From Thiogranum sp. (GTDB lineage Bacteria; Pseudomonadota; Gammaproteobacteria; DSM-19610), in NCBI GenBank assembly GCA_030148775.1, contig JASBST010000105.1, positions 1 to 46,853 of the forward strand: a DNA stretch of 46,853 nt. The letters are read 5' to 3'. Under the pieces are notes generated by a model. It saw nothing but the letters and a program-made list of their open reading frames with translations. It searched no databases and was not told the origin of the DNA. Numbering within the stretch: position 1 is the first letter of the stretch; each line of letters begins with the position of its first letter. Below, in pieces: positions 34,411-44,022 of this stretch. The translations under genes and the position numbers were made by a program.

Positions 34411-35538
34411 ATGGACACATCTTCTACGCCTACCGCCGCGGTGGCCGATCTGGGACAGAGCCTCTGGCTCGATTACATCGACCGGCGCATCCTCCTCGAC
34501 GGTACCCTGGAACGACTGATCGAAAGCGATCGAGTCGCGGGTCTGACCTCCAATCCCGCGATCTTCGAAAAGGCGATTACCAACGACACCTGCTACGACG
34601 ATGACATCAAGCGCCTGCGCGAGGCCGGCGCCGATCGCGACACCTTGTACGAGACCATCGTGCTCGGCGACATCGCCCGTGCCGCCGACAGTTTTGCCGC
34701 GCTCTACCGCGACAGCGACGCGCGCGACGGCTATGTCAGCATCGAGGTTTCGCCGTTACTGGCGCGCGATACCGAGGCCACCGTGGCCGAGGCGCGCGAA
34801 CTGTGGCGGCGCCTGGAACGGCCCAATGTGATGATCAAAGTGCCGGGCACGGTCGAGGGTATCGCCGCGGTGCGCCAGTTGCTGGCCGACGGTATCAATG
34901 TCAACGTGACATTGCTGTTCTCGGTGGGACGTTATGTCGAGGTACTGGATGCCTACCTGGACGCCATGGAAGAGCGTCGCGACCTTGGGCTGCCGTTTCA
35001 GCACGTCGCCTCGGTGGCGAGCTTCTTCCTTAGCCGCATCGACGTGATGGTCGATCCGCTGCTGGACGCCATCGCCGCCGGCGACGACGCGCGCGCCGAA
35101 AAGGCCGAGCTGCTGCGTGGGCGGGCGGCGATCGCCAGTGCCGCCTTCGCCTATAAGCGCTTCCAGGAGATCAGCGCTCAGCCGCGCTGGCAGGCGCTAG
35201 CCGCCGCCGGGGCCCGGGCGCAACGACTGCTGTGGGCCAGCACCGGTACCAAGGACCCCACCTATAGTGATATCAAGTATGTCGAAGCGCTGATTGCGCC
35301 CGAGACCGTGAACACATTGCCGCTGGAGACGCTCGACGCCTATCGCCGCCACGGCGAACCCGCGATGCGTCTGGATGCGGCGATCGCCTCGGCCGCCGAC
35401 GTTATGAAGGGGCTGGGCGAGCTCGATATCGATATGCATCAGGTCACCGACACGCTAGAGCGCGAAGGCATCGAAAAATTCGTCAAGCCTTACCGGTCAC
35501 TGCTCGAAACGCTGGGTCGGGCGCACGCCGGCGCCTGA
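34411..35538 (+). CDS. tal: Transaldolase
   Basis: This 375-aa enzyme of the non-oxidative pentose phosphate pathway transfers a dihydroxyacetone unit between sugar phosphates. It has SLWLDYIDRR, GLTSNPAIFEKAI, VSIEVSP and the Schiff-base Lys143 in VMIKVPGT. It continues with INVNVTLLFS, VASFFLSRID and LLWASTGTKDP, the active-site strands of the barrel. Length and the ETVNTLP block match the longer transaldolase type found alone or fused to glucose-6-phosphate isomerase. GGGAGAG is the ribosome site. Confidence 0.95.
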   Translation: MDTSSTPTAAVADLGQSLWLDYIDRRILLDGTLERLIESDRVAGLTSNPAIFEKAITNDTCYDDDIKRLREAGADRDTLYETIVLGDIARAADSFAALYRDSDARDGYVSIEVSPLLARDTEATVAEARELWRRLERPNVMIKVPGTVEGIAAVRQLLADGINVNVTLLFSVGRYVEVLDAYLDAMEERRDLGLPFQHVASVASFFLSRIDVMVDPLLDAIAAGDDARAEKAELLRGRAAIASAAFAYKRFQEISAQPRWQALAAAGARAQRLLWASTGTKDPTYSDIKYVEALIAPETVNTLPLETLDAYRRHGEPAMRLDAAIASAADVMKGLGELDIDMHQVTDTLEREGIEKFVKPYRSLLETLGRAHAGA

Positions 35539-35618
35539 GCCCGACACCGCTTTTTCGCCCCATCAGGCGGCGCAAAGCCACCGCCCGGCCGGCGCGCGAA
35601 CAAAAAACACCCGAATCG

Positions 35619-35631
35619 CGGAGGTGCTCCG
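35619..35631 (+). promoter_or_regulatory. Ribosome-site hairpin before the formate/nitrite channel gene
   Basis: CGGAG and CTCCG form a stem with a GTG loop, and the only Shine-Dalgarno (GGAGG) lies in its left arm, ending ten bases before the ATG. The site may be partly masked. Confidence 0.35.
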
Positions 35632-35633
35632 GC

Positions 35634-36485
35634 ATGACAAAACACAAGGACACAAAGGAAAACGGCGAGGACGATATAGCCCTGTCGGCGCGCGAACGCC
35701 ACGAGGCGCATCGGCGCAGCGCCCCCGGCGTGGCCGTGGTCTACGAAGCGATCCGCCAGGAGGCTGAAACCGAGCTGAATCGCCCCAATCACGCCCTGTT
35801 CTGGTCGGGCCTGGCAGCGGGACTGTCGATGGGTTTTTCCTTTCTCGCCGAGGCGCTGTTGCGCGCCGGTTTGCCCGATGCGCCCTGGCAAAGCCTGGTG
35901 TCGAAGTTTGGTTACTCGGTCGGCTTCCTGTTTGTGATTCTGGGTCGACAGCAACTGTTCACGGAAAATACGCTGGTGCCTGTGCTGCAGGTGCTGCACA
36001 AGAAAAGCCTGGCGGTGGCGTTCAACACCCTGCGCTTGTGGGGCGTCGTGCTGGCGGCCAATCTCGTGGGTACGCTGGTGTTCGCGTTCGCCTTTTCCGC
36101 CGGCACGCTGATCGAGGCGAAGCAGCTCGCCACACTCGATGCCACGGCGCTGGAAGCACTCAAGGGCGGCTTCGGCAATACGCTGCTGCGCGCGATTTTC
36201 GCCGGTTGGCTGATCGCGCTGATGGTGTGGCTGCTGCCGGTCGCCGAAACCGGGCGCGTCACGGTCATTATCATTATCACCTATCTGGTCGGTATCGCCG
36301 GCTTTCCGCATATCATCGCCGGATCCACCGAAATGTTCTACGCCCTGTTCAATCAGCTGATTTCGCCCGCTGAGGCCTTCAGCGGCTTTTTCCTGCCGAC
36401 CCTGATCGGCAACACGCTGGGTGGCGTCGCCCTGGTGGCCGCCATCAACTACGCGCAGGTACACACGCGTAGCAACGGTAAATAG
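35634..36485 (+). CDS. Formate/nitrite transporter family channel (YfdC-like)
   Basis: This 283-aa inner-membrane protein has a charged N-terminal tail (about 50 residues, rich in Glu, Lys and Arg) and six transmembrane helices. The family loops are present in divergent form: GRQQLFTENTLVPV in place of the usual ELFTGN, and AGFPHIIAG with the central His226. FNT pentamers pass small anions such as formate or nitrite; the longer N-tail and altered first loop resemble the YfdC branch, whose substrate is unsettled. A plausible co-transcribed neighbour is transaldolase upstream (95 bases). Confidence 0.87.
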   Translation: MTKHKDTKENGEDDIALSARERHEAHRRSAPGVAVVYEAIRQEAETELNRPNHALFWSGLAAGLSMGFSFLAEALLRAGLPDAPWQSLVSKFGYSVGFLFVILGRQQLFTENTLVPVLQVLHKKSLAVAFNTLRLWGVVLAANLVGTLVFAFAFSAGTLIEAKQLATLDATALEALKGGFGNTLLRAIFAGWLIALMVWLLPVAETGRVTVIIIITYLVGIAGFPHIIAGSTEMFYALFNQLISPAEAFSGFFLPTLIGNTLGGVALVAAINYAQVHTRSNGK

Positions 36486-36486
36486 T

Positions 36487-36492
36487 TATAAT
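36487..36492 (+). promoter_or_regulatory. Candidate -10 element of the ketopantoate-reductase-like gene
   Basis: A consensus TATAAT begins two bases after the channel gene stop and lies 41 bases before the next ATG. No clear -35 is present. Confidence 0.3.
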
Positions 36493-36533
36493 AGATCGGG
36501 CCCAATAAGAAAATCAGCAGAGAAGGACGTTAC

Positions 36534-37307
36534 ATGAAACAACCCGTTGTCGTAATCGGAATCGGAGAACTGGGTGCGGTGTTCGCGCGCGGCCTGCTTC
36601 GCAGCGGTCACCCGGTCTACCCGGTGACCCGCGATGTGGATATCGCCGCCGAGGCGACCCAACTACCGCAACCGCAACTGGTCCTGCTGGCCGTTGCCGA
36701 GAAAGACCTGCACGCCGGCATGGCGGCCATTCCAGAGCCCTGGCGTGCCCGGGTGGCCTTGTTGCAGAACGAACTGCTGCCCGCGGACTGGGAACGCCAT
36801 CAGCTCATCGACCCGACCGTGATCTCGGTCTGGTTCGAAAAGAAGAAAGGCATGGACGCCAAGGTGCTGCTGCCGTCGCCGGTATTCGGACCGCAGGCGG
36901 CGTTGTTGAAGACGGCGCTCGAGAGTATCGACATTCCGGTACGGATCCTTTCCGATGCCCAGGCGTTATTGGTCGAACTGGTGGTAAAGAACCTGTATAT
37001 CCTGACCACCAACATTGCCGGTCTGGTGGTGGGTGGGACGGTCAGCAAGTTGTGGGACGAGCACGAAACCCTGGCGCGCGAGGTGGCCTACGATGTGATC
37101 GACCTGCAGGAGCATCTGTGTGGGCAGAGCTTCGAGCGCGAGGCGCTGATCCAGGGGATGTTGACCGCGTTCGCGGGTGATCCGGCGCACAACTGTATGG
37201 GGCGCAGTGCGCCGGCGCGGCTGCAGCGGGCATTATCTCTGGCCGATGAGGCCGGGCTGGCGGTGCCGCGTCTGCGCGCAATCGCCGCGCGGCAGGGCGG
37301 CGGCTGA
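36534..37307 (+). CDS. Ketopantoate-reductase-like NAD(P)-binding protein
   Basis: This 257-aa protein begins with a Rossmann loop VVVIGIGELGAVFARGL (GxGxxG), followed by LVLLAVAEKDL, as in ApbA/PanE reductases. The C-terminal helical part contains LVELVVKNLYILTTNIAGL, similar to the substrate-binding domain of that family. The usual ApbA sequence blocks are weak, so a true 2-dehydropantoate reductase assignment is not safe; it could reduce another 2-oxo acid or be a regulatory relative. GAGAAGGA provides the ribosome site. It converges on the MFS gene. Confidence 0.65.
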   Translation: MKQPVVVIGIGELGAVFARGLLRSGHPVYPVTRDVDIAAEATQLPQPQLVLLAVAEKDLHAGMAAIPEPWRARVALLQNELLPADWERHQLIDPTVISVWFEKKKGMDAKVLLPSPVFGPQAALLKTALESIDIPVRILSDAQALLVELVVKNLYILTTNIAGLVVGGTVSKLWDEHETLAREVAYDVIDLQEHLCGQSFEREALIQGMLTAFAGDPAHNCMGRSAPARLQRALSLADEAGLAVPRLRAIAARQGGG

Positions 37308-37322
37308 GCGCGGCGACCGGCT

Positions 37323-38567
37323 TCAATGCGCTGCCGGTTCCTCCGGATCGACGCGCGGATCCAGCTCCAGAACGGCCGGCGAAGTGCGGGCCATCATGAC
37401 GAATTCGTCCTGCTCGCGGGTGTTGATGGTCTCGCCGGTATACCGGCGCAGCCAGGCGAAAGCCGCCAGTAACAGCATCAACCCGGCAAAATAGATCATC
37501 AGAACGTGGGTATCGCGCCACTCCATCAGCAGGCCGGCGGCGAGCGGGCCGATACTTGAGCCGATGCCGCCGAGCAGTAACAGGCCGCGGGTGGTCTCGA
37601 GCACATGCTCGGCGTGCAGATGATCGTTGGCCTGGGCCACGCTGAGCGAATAGATCGAGAAGGCGCCGCCGCCGAACAGTACCGCCGGCAGCAAGGCCAG
37701 TCGCGGATGGGCATCGACGAGAAAGTAGACGCCCATGGCCGCCGCCGCGGCCATCAGACAGACCAGGAAGATGACCAGACGGCGGTCGTGACGGTCCGAG
37801 AGGTGGCCAAGTGGCCACTGCAACAGCGCGCCGCCGAAAATAATGCCGCTCATGAACATCGCGATGCCGGCGTTGTCGAAACCGACGCTGGCGGCATACA
37901 CCGGTCCCATGCCCCAAAGGGCGCCGCCGATCAGGCCCGAAATCAGCGCGCCGGTCACCGCCAGCGGTGAAGTTGCATACAGATGCCGCAGTCCCAGGTG
38001 CCCCGCCGGCACGGGCGTCGGCTGCACCATACGCGTCAGCGCGATGGGGACCAGCGCCAGCGAAAAGAACAGGGCGGTGAGGGCGAAGGGCGCCAACGAA
38101 CCGATGTCGTACACCAACAGCAGGTACTGGCCGCCGCCCAGCGCCAACAGGTTGATGGTCATATAGATGGCGAACAGGCTGCCGCGGGTCCGGTTATCCG
38201 ACATGCTGCTGAGCCAGGATTCGATCACCAGGTACATACCCAGCATACTGATACCGGTGATCACGCGCAGCAGCAGCCAGACCAGCGGGTCGATCCACAG
38301 TCCATGCAGAATGACGCTGGCGCAGCCGATGGCGGCGAAGGCCGAGAAACTGCGAATGTGGCCCACGGCATGCACGACGCGTGGGCACAGATAAGAACCC
38401 AATACGTAACCGAGGAAAAATCCCGACATGATCATGCCGATGGTGCCGCGAGAAAACTGCTCCAGGGCGGCACGCAGGGAAACGACCGTGCCCAGCAGAC
38501 CGGAGCCAAGCAGCAGCACCGCCGTTGCCGCCAGCAGGGAGTAAATTGAACGAATGCTTCGGAGCAT
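37323..38567 (-). CDS. Major facilitator superfamily transporter (YcaD-like)
   Basis: This 414-aa protein has twelve predicted transmembrane helices in two halves. It shows family blocks GTIGMIMSGFFLGYVLGS, RVITGISMLGMYLVIESWLS (the helix 4 pattern of the YcaD branch), LQWPLGHLSDRHDRR (the motif between the halves) and GGIGSSIGPLAAGLLMEW. The tail is hydrophilic and acidic. The substrate is unknown. The start at 38567 is chosen because it places the first helix close to the N-terminus; the frame extends 15 codons further. Confidence 0.88.
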   Translation of the reverse strand: MLRSIRSIYSLLAATAVLLLGSGLLGTVVSLRAALEQFSRGTIGMIMSGFFLGYVLGSYLCPRVVHAVGHIRSFSAFAAIGCASVILHGLWIDPLVWLLLRVITGISMLGMYLVIESWLSSMSDNRTRGSLFAIYMTINLLALGGGQYLLLVYDIGSLAPFALTALFFSLALVPIALTRMVQPTPVPAGHLGLRHLYATSPLAVTGALISGLIGGALWGMGPVYAASVGFDNAGIAMFMSGIIFGGALLQWPLGHLSDRHDRRLVIFLVCLMAAAAAMGVYFLVDAHPRLALLPAVLFGGGAFSIYSLSVAQANDHLHAEHVLETTRGLLLLGGIGSSIGPLAAGLLMEWRDTHVLMIYFAGLMLLLAAFAWLRRYTGETINTREQDEFVMMARTSPAVLELDPRVDPEEPAAH

Positions 38568-38668
38568 GCAAAGTCCTTGATCCTGTCGAGCGGCGCGCAG
38601 GCCCGGCGCCACTCAAATAGCCGGCAGTATGCCAGAAACGAGCCAACGGCATAGCGGCGCAATGGCCG

Positions 38669-39289
38669 GTGACTTGTGAGGATATGTCCGACCGGCGGGG
38701 GGGGCGGCGCTTGTATGCGATCGGCGAATGGGTGCTCCTGAACGCCTGTCGTAGCGCCAAAAGCTGGCAGGGTATACGCGGCGAAGCGTTGCGGATTTCG
38801 GTGAATGTGTCACCGATACAATTCCGCGGTAGTGATCTCGCGGCGACCGTATCGCGGGCGCTGGCGCAAAGCGGGCTTCCGGCATCGCTACTCGAGCTCG
38901 AAATCACCGAGCACGTCCTGGTACGCGACAGCCCCGGCTCCAGTCGGATTCTGGAGGATTTAAAAGCGATGGGAGTGCGGTTGTCTTTGGACGATTTTGG
39001 CAAGGGATATTCGTCGCTCAGTTACCTTAAGCGCTACCCTTTCGACGTGCTCAAAATCGACCGCACATTTGTTGCCGGAGTTCCCGCCAATGCAGAGGAT
39101 GCGGCCTTGTGCAAGGCGATTGCGGCGATGGCCGGTAGTTTGAATTTAGAGGTGGTGGCCGAAGGCGTCGAGACTGAGGAGCAATGGAATTATCTCGCCG
39201 GCGAAGGCGTCGACCTGGTGCAGGGGTTTTATATCAGCAAGCCTCTCGACAACGGCCAATTTATAGAATTCCTCCGTCGCGCGGAATAG
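38669..39289 (+). pseudogene. Truncated EAL-domain gene (N-terminal part lost)
   Basis: The 206 codons match an EAL phosphodiesterase domain only from the IGEWVL helix onward: ISVNVSPIQF, LELEITEHVL, LDDFGKGYSSLSYLKRY, EVVAEGVETEEQ and QGFYISKP. The first third of the domain, including the ExLxR strand that names the family, and any upstream sensor are missing. There is no matching piece upstream: the preceding bases are the promoter side of the MFS gene. Without that strand it cannot be an active c-di-GMP phosphodiesterase. It may be a remnant or, less likely, a free c-di-GMP binder. The start is uncertain (GTG 38669 or ATG 38684). Confidence 0.7.
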
Positions 39290-39567
39290 ATCGTCGCCGC
39301 TATTGTGGGTCGTCAGTGCGGTAGTGCCTCTGGTGACGCTCTCTCTGCATATAAAAATCACTTACGTTATAAAATCGTTAACCGCTATGTTCATGTTGGT
39401 TTTCATCAGGCTTAGCGCGCCGCTTACGCTGCTATTATAGGCTGAAATGGTTTCCTTGAGGCATAATGCCGCTCGGCGTTAGTGGCGAGCAGTGGGCGCA
39501 AGCCGTTCGAATGCGTATAATGGCGGGCTGAATTGCTGTCCCGTACACCTTGGATCGAGCATTACCC

Positions 39568-40260
39568 ATGACCGGAACCCTGAACGATATTGTCAGTTTT
39601 TCCATCAGTACCGTTTTGCTGGTGGGTTATCACCTCTACTTGCGTATCAAGCTGCGACGAAATCCTCACTACACCATCCAGGCGGTCAATCATGCCGCCC
39701 GTAGTGCCTGGGTGCGGGGCATCATGCAGGACGAATCCAAGGGCATACTCGGCGTGCAGACATTGCGCAACTCGACCATGGCCGCCACTTTTCTCGCCTC
39801 GACGGCGGTGCTGTTGATCATCGGTACGCTGACGCTGAGCGAACAGACCGACAAGCTGGAAAACACCTGGCATTCGCTCAACGTCCTCGGATCGCTGCAT
39901 CCGGGGCTGTGGACGGCAAAACTTTTGTTGTTGTTGTCTAATTTTTTTCTGGCTTTTTTCAGCTTCGCCATGTCGGTACGTGTGTACAACCACGTAGGAT
40001 ATCAATTGAACGTTCCGATCCGGGATCGGGCGCCGTCGGTCAACCCCAACAGCGTCGCGGTCCATCTGAATCGGGCGGGCTATTATTACAGTTTGGGGAT
40101 GAGAGCCTACTACTTCGCGGTTCCGTTGGTATTCTGGCTGTTCGGGCCGCACTTCATGGTGGTCGCCACGTTGGTGTTGATCGCGGTGCTCTACCATGTC
40201 GACCGGGCACCCAAAGACAAGGAGAACACCGGCGTCACCACGCTTGGAGAAGGACTGTGA
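39568..40260 (+). CDS. DUF599-family membrane protein
   Basis: This 230-aa protein has four likely transmembrane helices (about 10-24, 70-92, 115-140 and 180-212). Family blocks are AARSAWVRGIM, GVQTLRNSTMAATFLAS, SFAMSVRVYNHVGYQLN and LNRAGYYYSLGMRAYYFAVPLVFWLFGP. Function is unknown. ATG at 39568 is preferred to TTG at 39550. A TATAAT lies at 39516-39521 without a good -35. The 278-base gap before the gene holds no other recognisable feature. It overlaps the Sel1 gene by GTGA. Confidence 0.85.
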   Translation: MTGTLNDIVSFSISTVLLVGYHLYLRIKLRRNPHYTIQAVNHAARSAWVRGIMQDESKGILGVQTLRNSTMAATFLASTAVLLIIGTLTLSEQTDKLENTWHSLNVLGSLHPGLWTAKLLLLLSNFFLAFFSFAMSVRVYNHVGYQLNVPIRDRAPSVNPNSVAVHLNRAGYYYSLGMRAYYFAVPLVFWLFGPHFMVVATLVLIAVLYHVDRAPKDKENTGVTTLGEGL

Positions 40261-41198
40261 AGCGGCTACGGCATCTGTCCGTGCTGCTGGGCCTGGTGCC
40301 GGCGCTGGCGGTTTCGGCCGGGCCCGCGCCGGCCGCAGCGCCGATCGAGTTAACGATGATCGCCCAGCACGCCGCCCAGGGCGACCCGGGCGCTCAACTG
40401 CTCTACGGCCTGGCCTATCTGGAGGGCCGCTATCGTCTCGGCGTCGACGCCGGCAAAGCGGTCTACTGGCTCAAGCGGGCCGCGCGCGACGATCAGCCGT
40501 ATGCGCAGATGATGCTGGGAAACCTCTACCAGCAGGGCAAGGGGGTGAGCGCGGATCCGATCCAGGCGGTGTACTGGTGGGAGAAAGCGGCGTTGGCGGA
40601 CAATCCGCAGGCGGAGTACCGGCTCGGTCAGGCCTATCTGGAAGGCCGCGGCGTGCGCCGGAACGCGGGCAAGGCGGTGCACTGGCTGACGCAGTCGGCC
40701 GAGCAGGGCAACAGCCAGGCCCGCTATCTGCTGGGAAAAATGTACTACGAAGGCTACAACGTGCCGCAAGACAAGGCGCTGGGCCGGGACTGGCTGGCGC
40801 AGGCGGCGGCCCAAGGACACAGCGAAGCGATCAATTTGCTCAGCGTGGCCGAACGCGTCGCTGAATACACGACCATGGTCTACCAGCAGTCGGCGGACGT
40901 GCTGAAGGAAAAGGCCGACAAAGGCGATCCACAGGCTGAATATGAACTGGGCCTGCGTTACGAAAGCGGCGCCTGGGATGTGGTGCGCGACGACGGGCTG
41001 GCGTTGCAGTGGCTCGGACGGGCGGCGCGACACGGCAACCGCCACGCCATGCTGACCCTCGCCCATATCTACGCCGGGGGTCTGCTGGGCGTGACGCCGG
41101 ACCCGGCGATGGCCACTGCCTGGCGCGCTCGGGCACAGGCCGCCGCCCCTTTGCCCAGTCCACCACCCATCCCTGCACCATTTCGACGCAGCGAATAA
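40257..41198 (+). CDS. Secreted Sel1-like repeat protein
   Basis: This 313-aa protein has a signal peptide (cleavage near APA-A), then about six Sel1-like repeats. They show as AQLLYGLAYLEGRYRLG, AQMMLGNLYQQGKGV, AEYRLGQAYLEGRGV, ARYLLGKMYYEGYNV, AEYELGLRYESG and AMLTLAHIYAGG. A break with a longer helix lies around residues 190-225. Such repeats bind proteins, often in envelope stress or signalling. The GTG start overlaps the DUF599 stop, so the two are translated together. The C-terminus is Pro-rich. Confidence 0.88.
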   Translation: MKRLRHLSVLLGLVPALAVSAGPAPAAAPIELTMIAQHAAQGDPGAQLLYGLAYLEGRYRLGVDAGKAVYWLKRAARDDQPYAQMMLGNLYQQGKGVSADPIQAVYWWEKAALADNPQAEYRLGQAYLEGRGVRRNAGKAVHWLTQSAEQGNSQARYLLGKMYYEGYNVPQDKALGRDWLAQAAAQGHSEAINLLSVAERVAEYTTMVYQQSADVLKEKADKGDPQAEYELGLRYESGAWDVVRDDGLALQWLGRAARHGNRHAMLTLAHIYAGGLLGVTPDPAMATAWRARAQAAAPLPSPPPIPAPFRRSE

Positions 41199-41251
41199 CG
41201 GGCTCCAACTCCACTTTCTCCTACAGCGGGTAGGATAAAACCCCGTTTATT

Positions 41252-41272
41252 AAAAGCCTAGCTGCTTTTTTT
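41252..41272 (+). terminator. Weak intrinsic terminator after the Sel1 gene
   Basis: AAAAGC and GCTTTT pair around a six-base loop, and seven T follow. The stem has only two GC pairs. The rest of 41199-41466 shows no recognised promoter; a TTGACA at 41430 lacks a partner. Confidence 0.35.
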
Positions 41273-41466
41273 AGTCTATAGTATCTGCAAAAGCGATACG
41301 ATTGTTTCGCACCCAAGGATGAATTGACGCTGGAACGGATTTCAGACGCTCCACACGGTACCGCATGGTATTTGTTGCCCGATCGCGATCGGGGCTGCCG
41401 GCTTCTAATTCGTCCAGTGGCGATATGAATTGACACTCCGGAGTATTGGGACTACGTGCGGAATCC

Positions 41467-44022
41467 ATGCGCATGAACACAGAGGTTCTCAGCTGGTCTT
41501 TTGCGCGGCGGTTTTTGCGCGTTTCCGTGCCGCTGCTGTTGCTGTTGGCGCTCGTGCTGTGGTTGCTCTACCGCGGCGAGCTGCACGTGCGGCAGGCCAG
41601 GCAGGTGGCGGCCGCCGAGAATTCGCTGCAACTGGCCCGGCAGGCGGTCGATGCCGAGCTGCGCGGCTTGCGCGGCGACGTTCTCTATCTGGCCGAGGAA
41701 GTCTCTCTGCGCAGTTGGATCGAGCGTGGCGCCGCCGCGGACAAGGCCCGTATCGGTACGGACTTCCTCGCGTTTATCCGCTATCACAACATTTACGATC
41801 AGGCGCGTTTTATCGACGAGCATGGCCACGAAGTGGTCCGTATCAATGCCGGTGACAAGCACCCGGTGGTGGTGGCCGAGAACGAACTTCAGGACAAATC
41901 GGCGCGCTACTATGTAAAAAATACGCTCGAACTCGGCGCCGGGCAGATCTATCTGTCACCGTTTGATCTCAACATGGAGAAAGGGGCGATTGTCGAGCCG
42001 GTGAGGCCGGTGATCCGTCTGGGAACACCCGTTGTCGACAGCGACGGCCGCAAACGCGGTCTGGTCATGCTGAGTTACCGGGGCCAGCGCTTGTTGGATC
42101 GACTGCGCGAGATCGGTCAACGCAACAACAGCGATCTTTGGCTGCTGGATGCCAACGGCTACTGGCTGCTGGGTCCCTCTCCGCAACATGAATGGGGCTT
42201 TATGTTTCCGGACCGGGGAGAGTTGCGTTTTCAACGCGACTACGCGCAGGCCTGGAAAGCCATTGTTTCCGGCCCGGCGCAGGCGCGGCTGAATCTGGAC
42301 GATGCGTTGTTCGCCTATGCCAGGATCAGCGGGGAGAGTGCTCACGCCCCCAAAGCCCAGGGCTGGATTCTCGTGGTGCGCAGTCCGCGCGCGTCCCTGC
42401 GCCGGGAGATGGCCGGCTATGCCCGTCATCTCGGTATCGCTTACGCGGTACTGGCCCTGATGTTGATCGCCGCCAGTGCGGTAATCACACACAAGGATAT
42501 ACAGCGGCGGCGCAGCGAAGCCCGGACGCGCGAAAGCGAATCGCGCTTCGGAGCCCTGCTGGACGCCGCCCCCGACGCCATCGTGATACTGGACCAGCTC
42601 GGTCGGGTGAAGCTGATCAATACGCAAGCCGAGCGCGACTTCGGTTATTCGCGCCAACGGCTGCAGGGCGAGGAGGTCGTGCGGCTGGTTCCCGAGCGAT
42701 TGCGCCAGCAGTACTGCAGCGAGTTCGCCGCGTATCTGGAGGCCCCCTCCATCCGCAGCCTGGGCCTGGATACGGAAATGCATATGTTGCGTAACAATGG
42801 CGAGGAATTTCCGGTGGAAGTGCGTTTAAGTCCGCTGGTCACCGAACAGGGCACCTTGATTATCGGCATTATTCGCGACGTGAGTGCGCGCAAACAGGCG
42901 CAAGAGGCGCAGCGGCAGTTGCAGTTGCGCTACCAGGAGCTGGTCAACAATCTGCCGATCGGCGTATACCGGTACAGCCCGGACGATCACGGCACCTTTT
43001 TGGAAGTCAACGCGGCCATGGTGGACATCTTCGAGGCCGAGTCGGTCGTCGAGTTGCTCCATCATCCCATCCGCGATCTCTATAGCGATCCCTCCGAGCG
43101 GCAGATTTTCAGTCAACGGCTGCTGGAACAGGGGCGCACCAAATTCGACGAACTGCGTCTTAGAACGCTTAAAGGTCGCGAGTTCCACGCGGCGATCACG
43201 GCGGTCATGAAACACGACAGCAGCGGCCGGGTTTATTTTGACGGTATTGTGGAGGACGTCAGCGAGCGCAAGGAAAGCGAGCGCAGTATCCGGCAGTTGA
43301 ACGCGCGCCTGCATGCGCGTTCCGTCGAACTGGAGGCCATAAACCGGGAACTGGAGTCGTTCAGTTACTCGGTGTCGCACGACCTCAGAGCGCCGTTGCG
43401 CGCGATGGACGGTTTCAGTCAATCGCTGATCAACGATTATATGGACCTGCTGGACGCCAAGGGGAAGGATCGTTTGATGCGGATCCGTGCCGCGGCGCAG
43501 CGGATGGCGGCATTGATCGATGACCTGCTCAAGTTGTCGCGTGTCAGCCGCGCGGAGATCGCCTGGCAGAAGGTCGATCTCACTTCGATCGCCAACGAGG
43601 TGCTCGAAGAACTCAAGCAGGCCGACCGCGGGCGCAATGTGCGGTTTTCGGTGCAACCGGATTTGACCGCCTCGGGAGACCCGCGCCTGCTGCGCGTCGT
43701 GGTGGCCAATCTGTTGGGGAACGCCTGGAAATTCACCGTCAATTGCGAGCGGGCGGAAATTCACATGGGTGGAAAGGCGGGGTCGGATGGCTATATTTAT
43801 TATGTGAAGGATAACGGTGCGGGTTTCGATATGGCCTACGCCGACAAATTGTTCGGCGCCTTCCAACGCCTGCACGACAGCCGTGAGTTTCCCGGAAGCG
43901 GAATCGGTTTGGCGACCGTGCAACGGGTCATTGCCAAACACGCCGGTCGTGTGTGGGCGCAAAGCGCGGTCGGCGAGGGAACCACGTTCTATTTTACATT
44001 GGGGAAAGGTGAGGAATTATGA
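41467..44022 (+). CDS. Membrane sensor histidine kinase with periplasmic sensor and two PAS domains
   Basis: This 851-aa kinase has TM1 (about 19-36), a periplasmic dCache-like sensor (about 37-318) with FIRYHNIYDQARFIDEHGHEVVR and DSDGRKRGLVMLSYRG, and TM2 (320-340). PAS1 spans about 357-475 (LLDAAPDAIVILD) and PAS2 about 487-605 (LVNNLPIGVYRYSPD). The HisKA helix carries phospho-acceptor His638 in YSVSHDLRAPLRAMDGF, close to the phytochrome-type kinase branch, followed by an HATPase domain with NLLGNAWKFT, DNGAGFDM and GSGIGLATV. There is no receiver domain. It is coupled to the response regulator by ATGA. ATG at 41467 is preferred; 41473 is also possible. Confidence 0.9.
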   Translation: MRMNTEVLSWSFARRFLRVSVPLLLLLALVLWLLYRGELHVRQARQVAAAENSLQLARQAVDAELRGLRGDVLYLAEEVSLRSWIERGAAADKARIGTDFLAFIRYHNIYDQARFIDEHGHEVVRINAGDKHPVVVAENELQDKSARYYVKNTLELGAGQIYLSPFDLNMEKGAIVEPVRPVIRLGTPVVDSDGRKRGLVMLSYRGQRLLDRLREIGQRNNSDLWLLDANGYWLLGPSPQHEWGFMFPDRGELRFQRDYAQAWKAIVSGPAQARLNLDDALFAYARISGESAHAPKAQGWILVVRSPRASLRREMAGYARHLGIAYAVLALMLIAASAVITHKDIQRRRSEARTRESESRFGALLDAAPDAIVILDQLGRVKLINTQAERDFGYSRQRLQGEEVVRLVPERLRQQYCSEFAAYLEAPSIRSLGLDTEMHMLRNNGEEFPVEVRLSPLVTEQGTLIIGIIRDVSARKQAQEAQRQLQLRYQELVNNLPIGVYRYSPDDHGTFLEVNAAMVDIFEAESVVELLHHPIRDLYSDPSERQIFSQRLLEQGRTKFDELRLRTLKGREFHAAITAVMKHDSSGRVYFDGIVEDVSERKESERSIRQLNARLHARSVELEAINRELESFSYSVSHDLRAPLRAMDGFSQSLINDYMDLLDAKGKDRLMRIRAAAQRMAALIDDLLKLSRVSRAEIAWQKVDLTSIANEVLEELKQADRGRNVRFSVQPDLTASGDPRLLRVVVANLLGNAWKFTVNCERAEIHMGGKAGSDGYIYYVKDNGAGFDMAYADKLFGAFQRLHDSREFPGSGIGLATVQRVIAKHAGRVWAQSAVGEGTTFYFTLGKGEEL

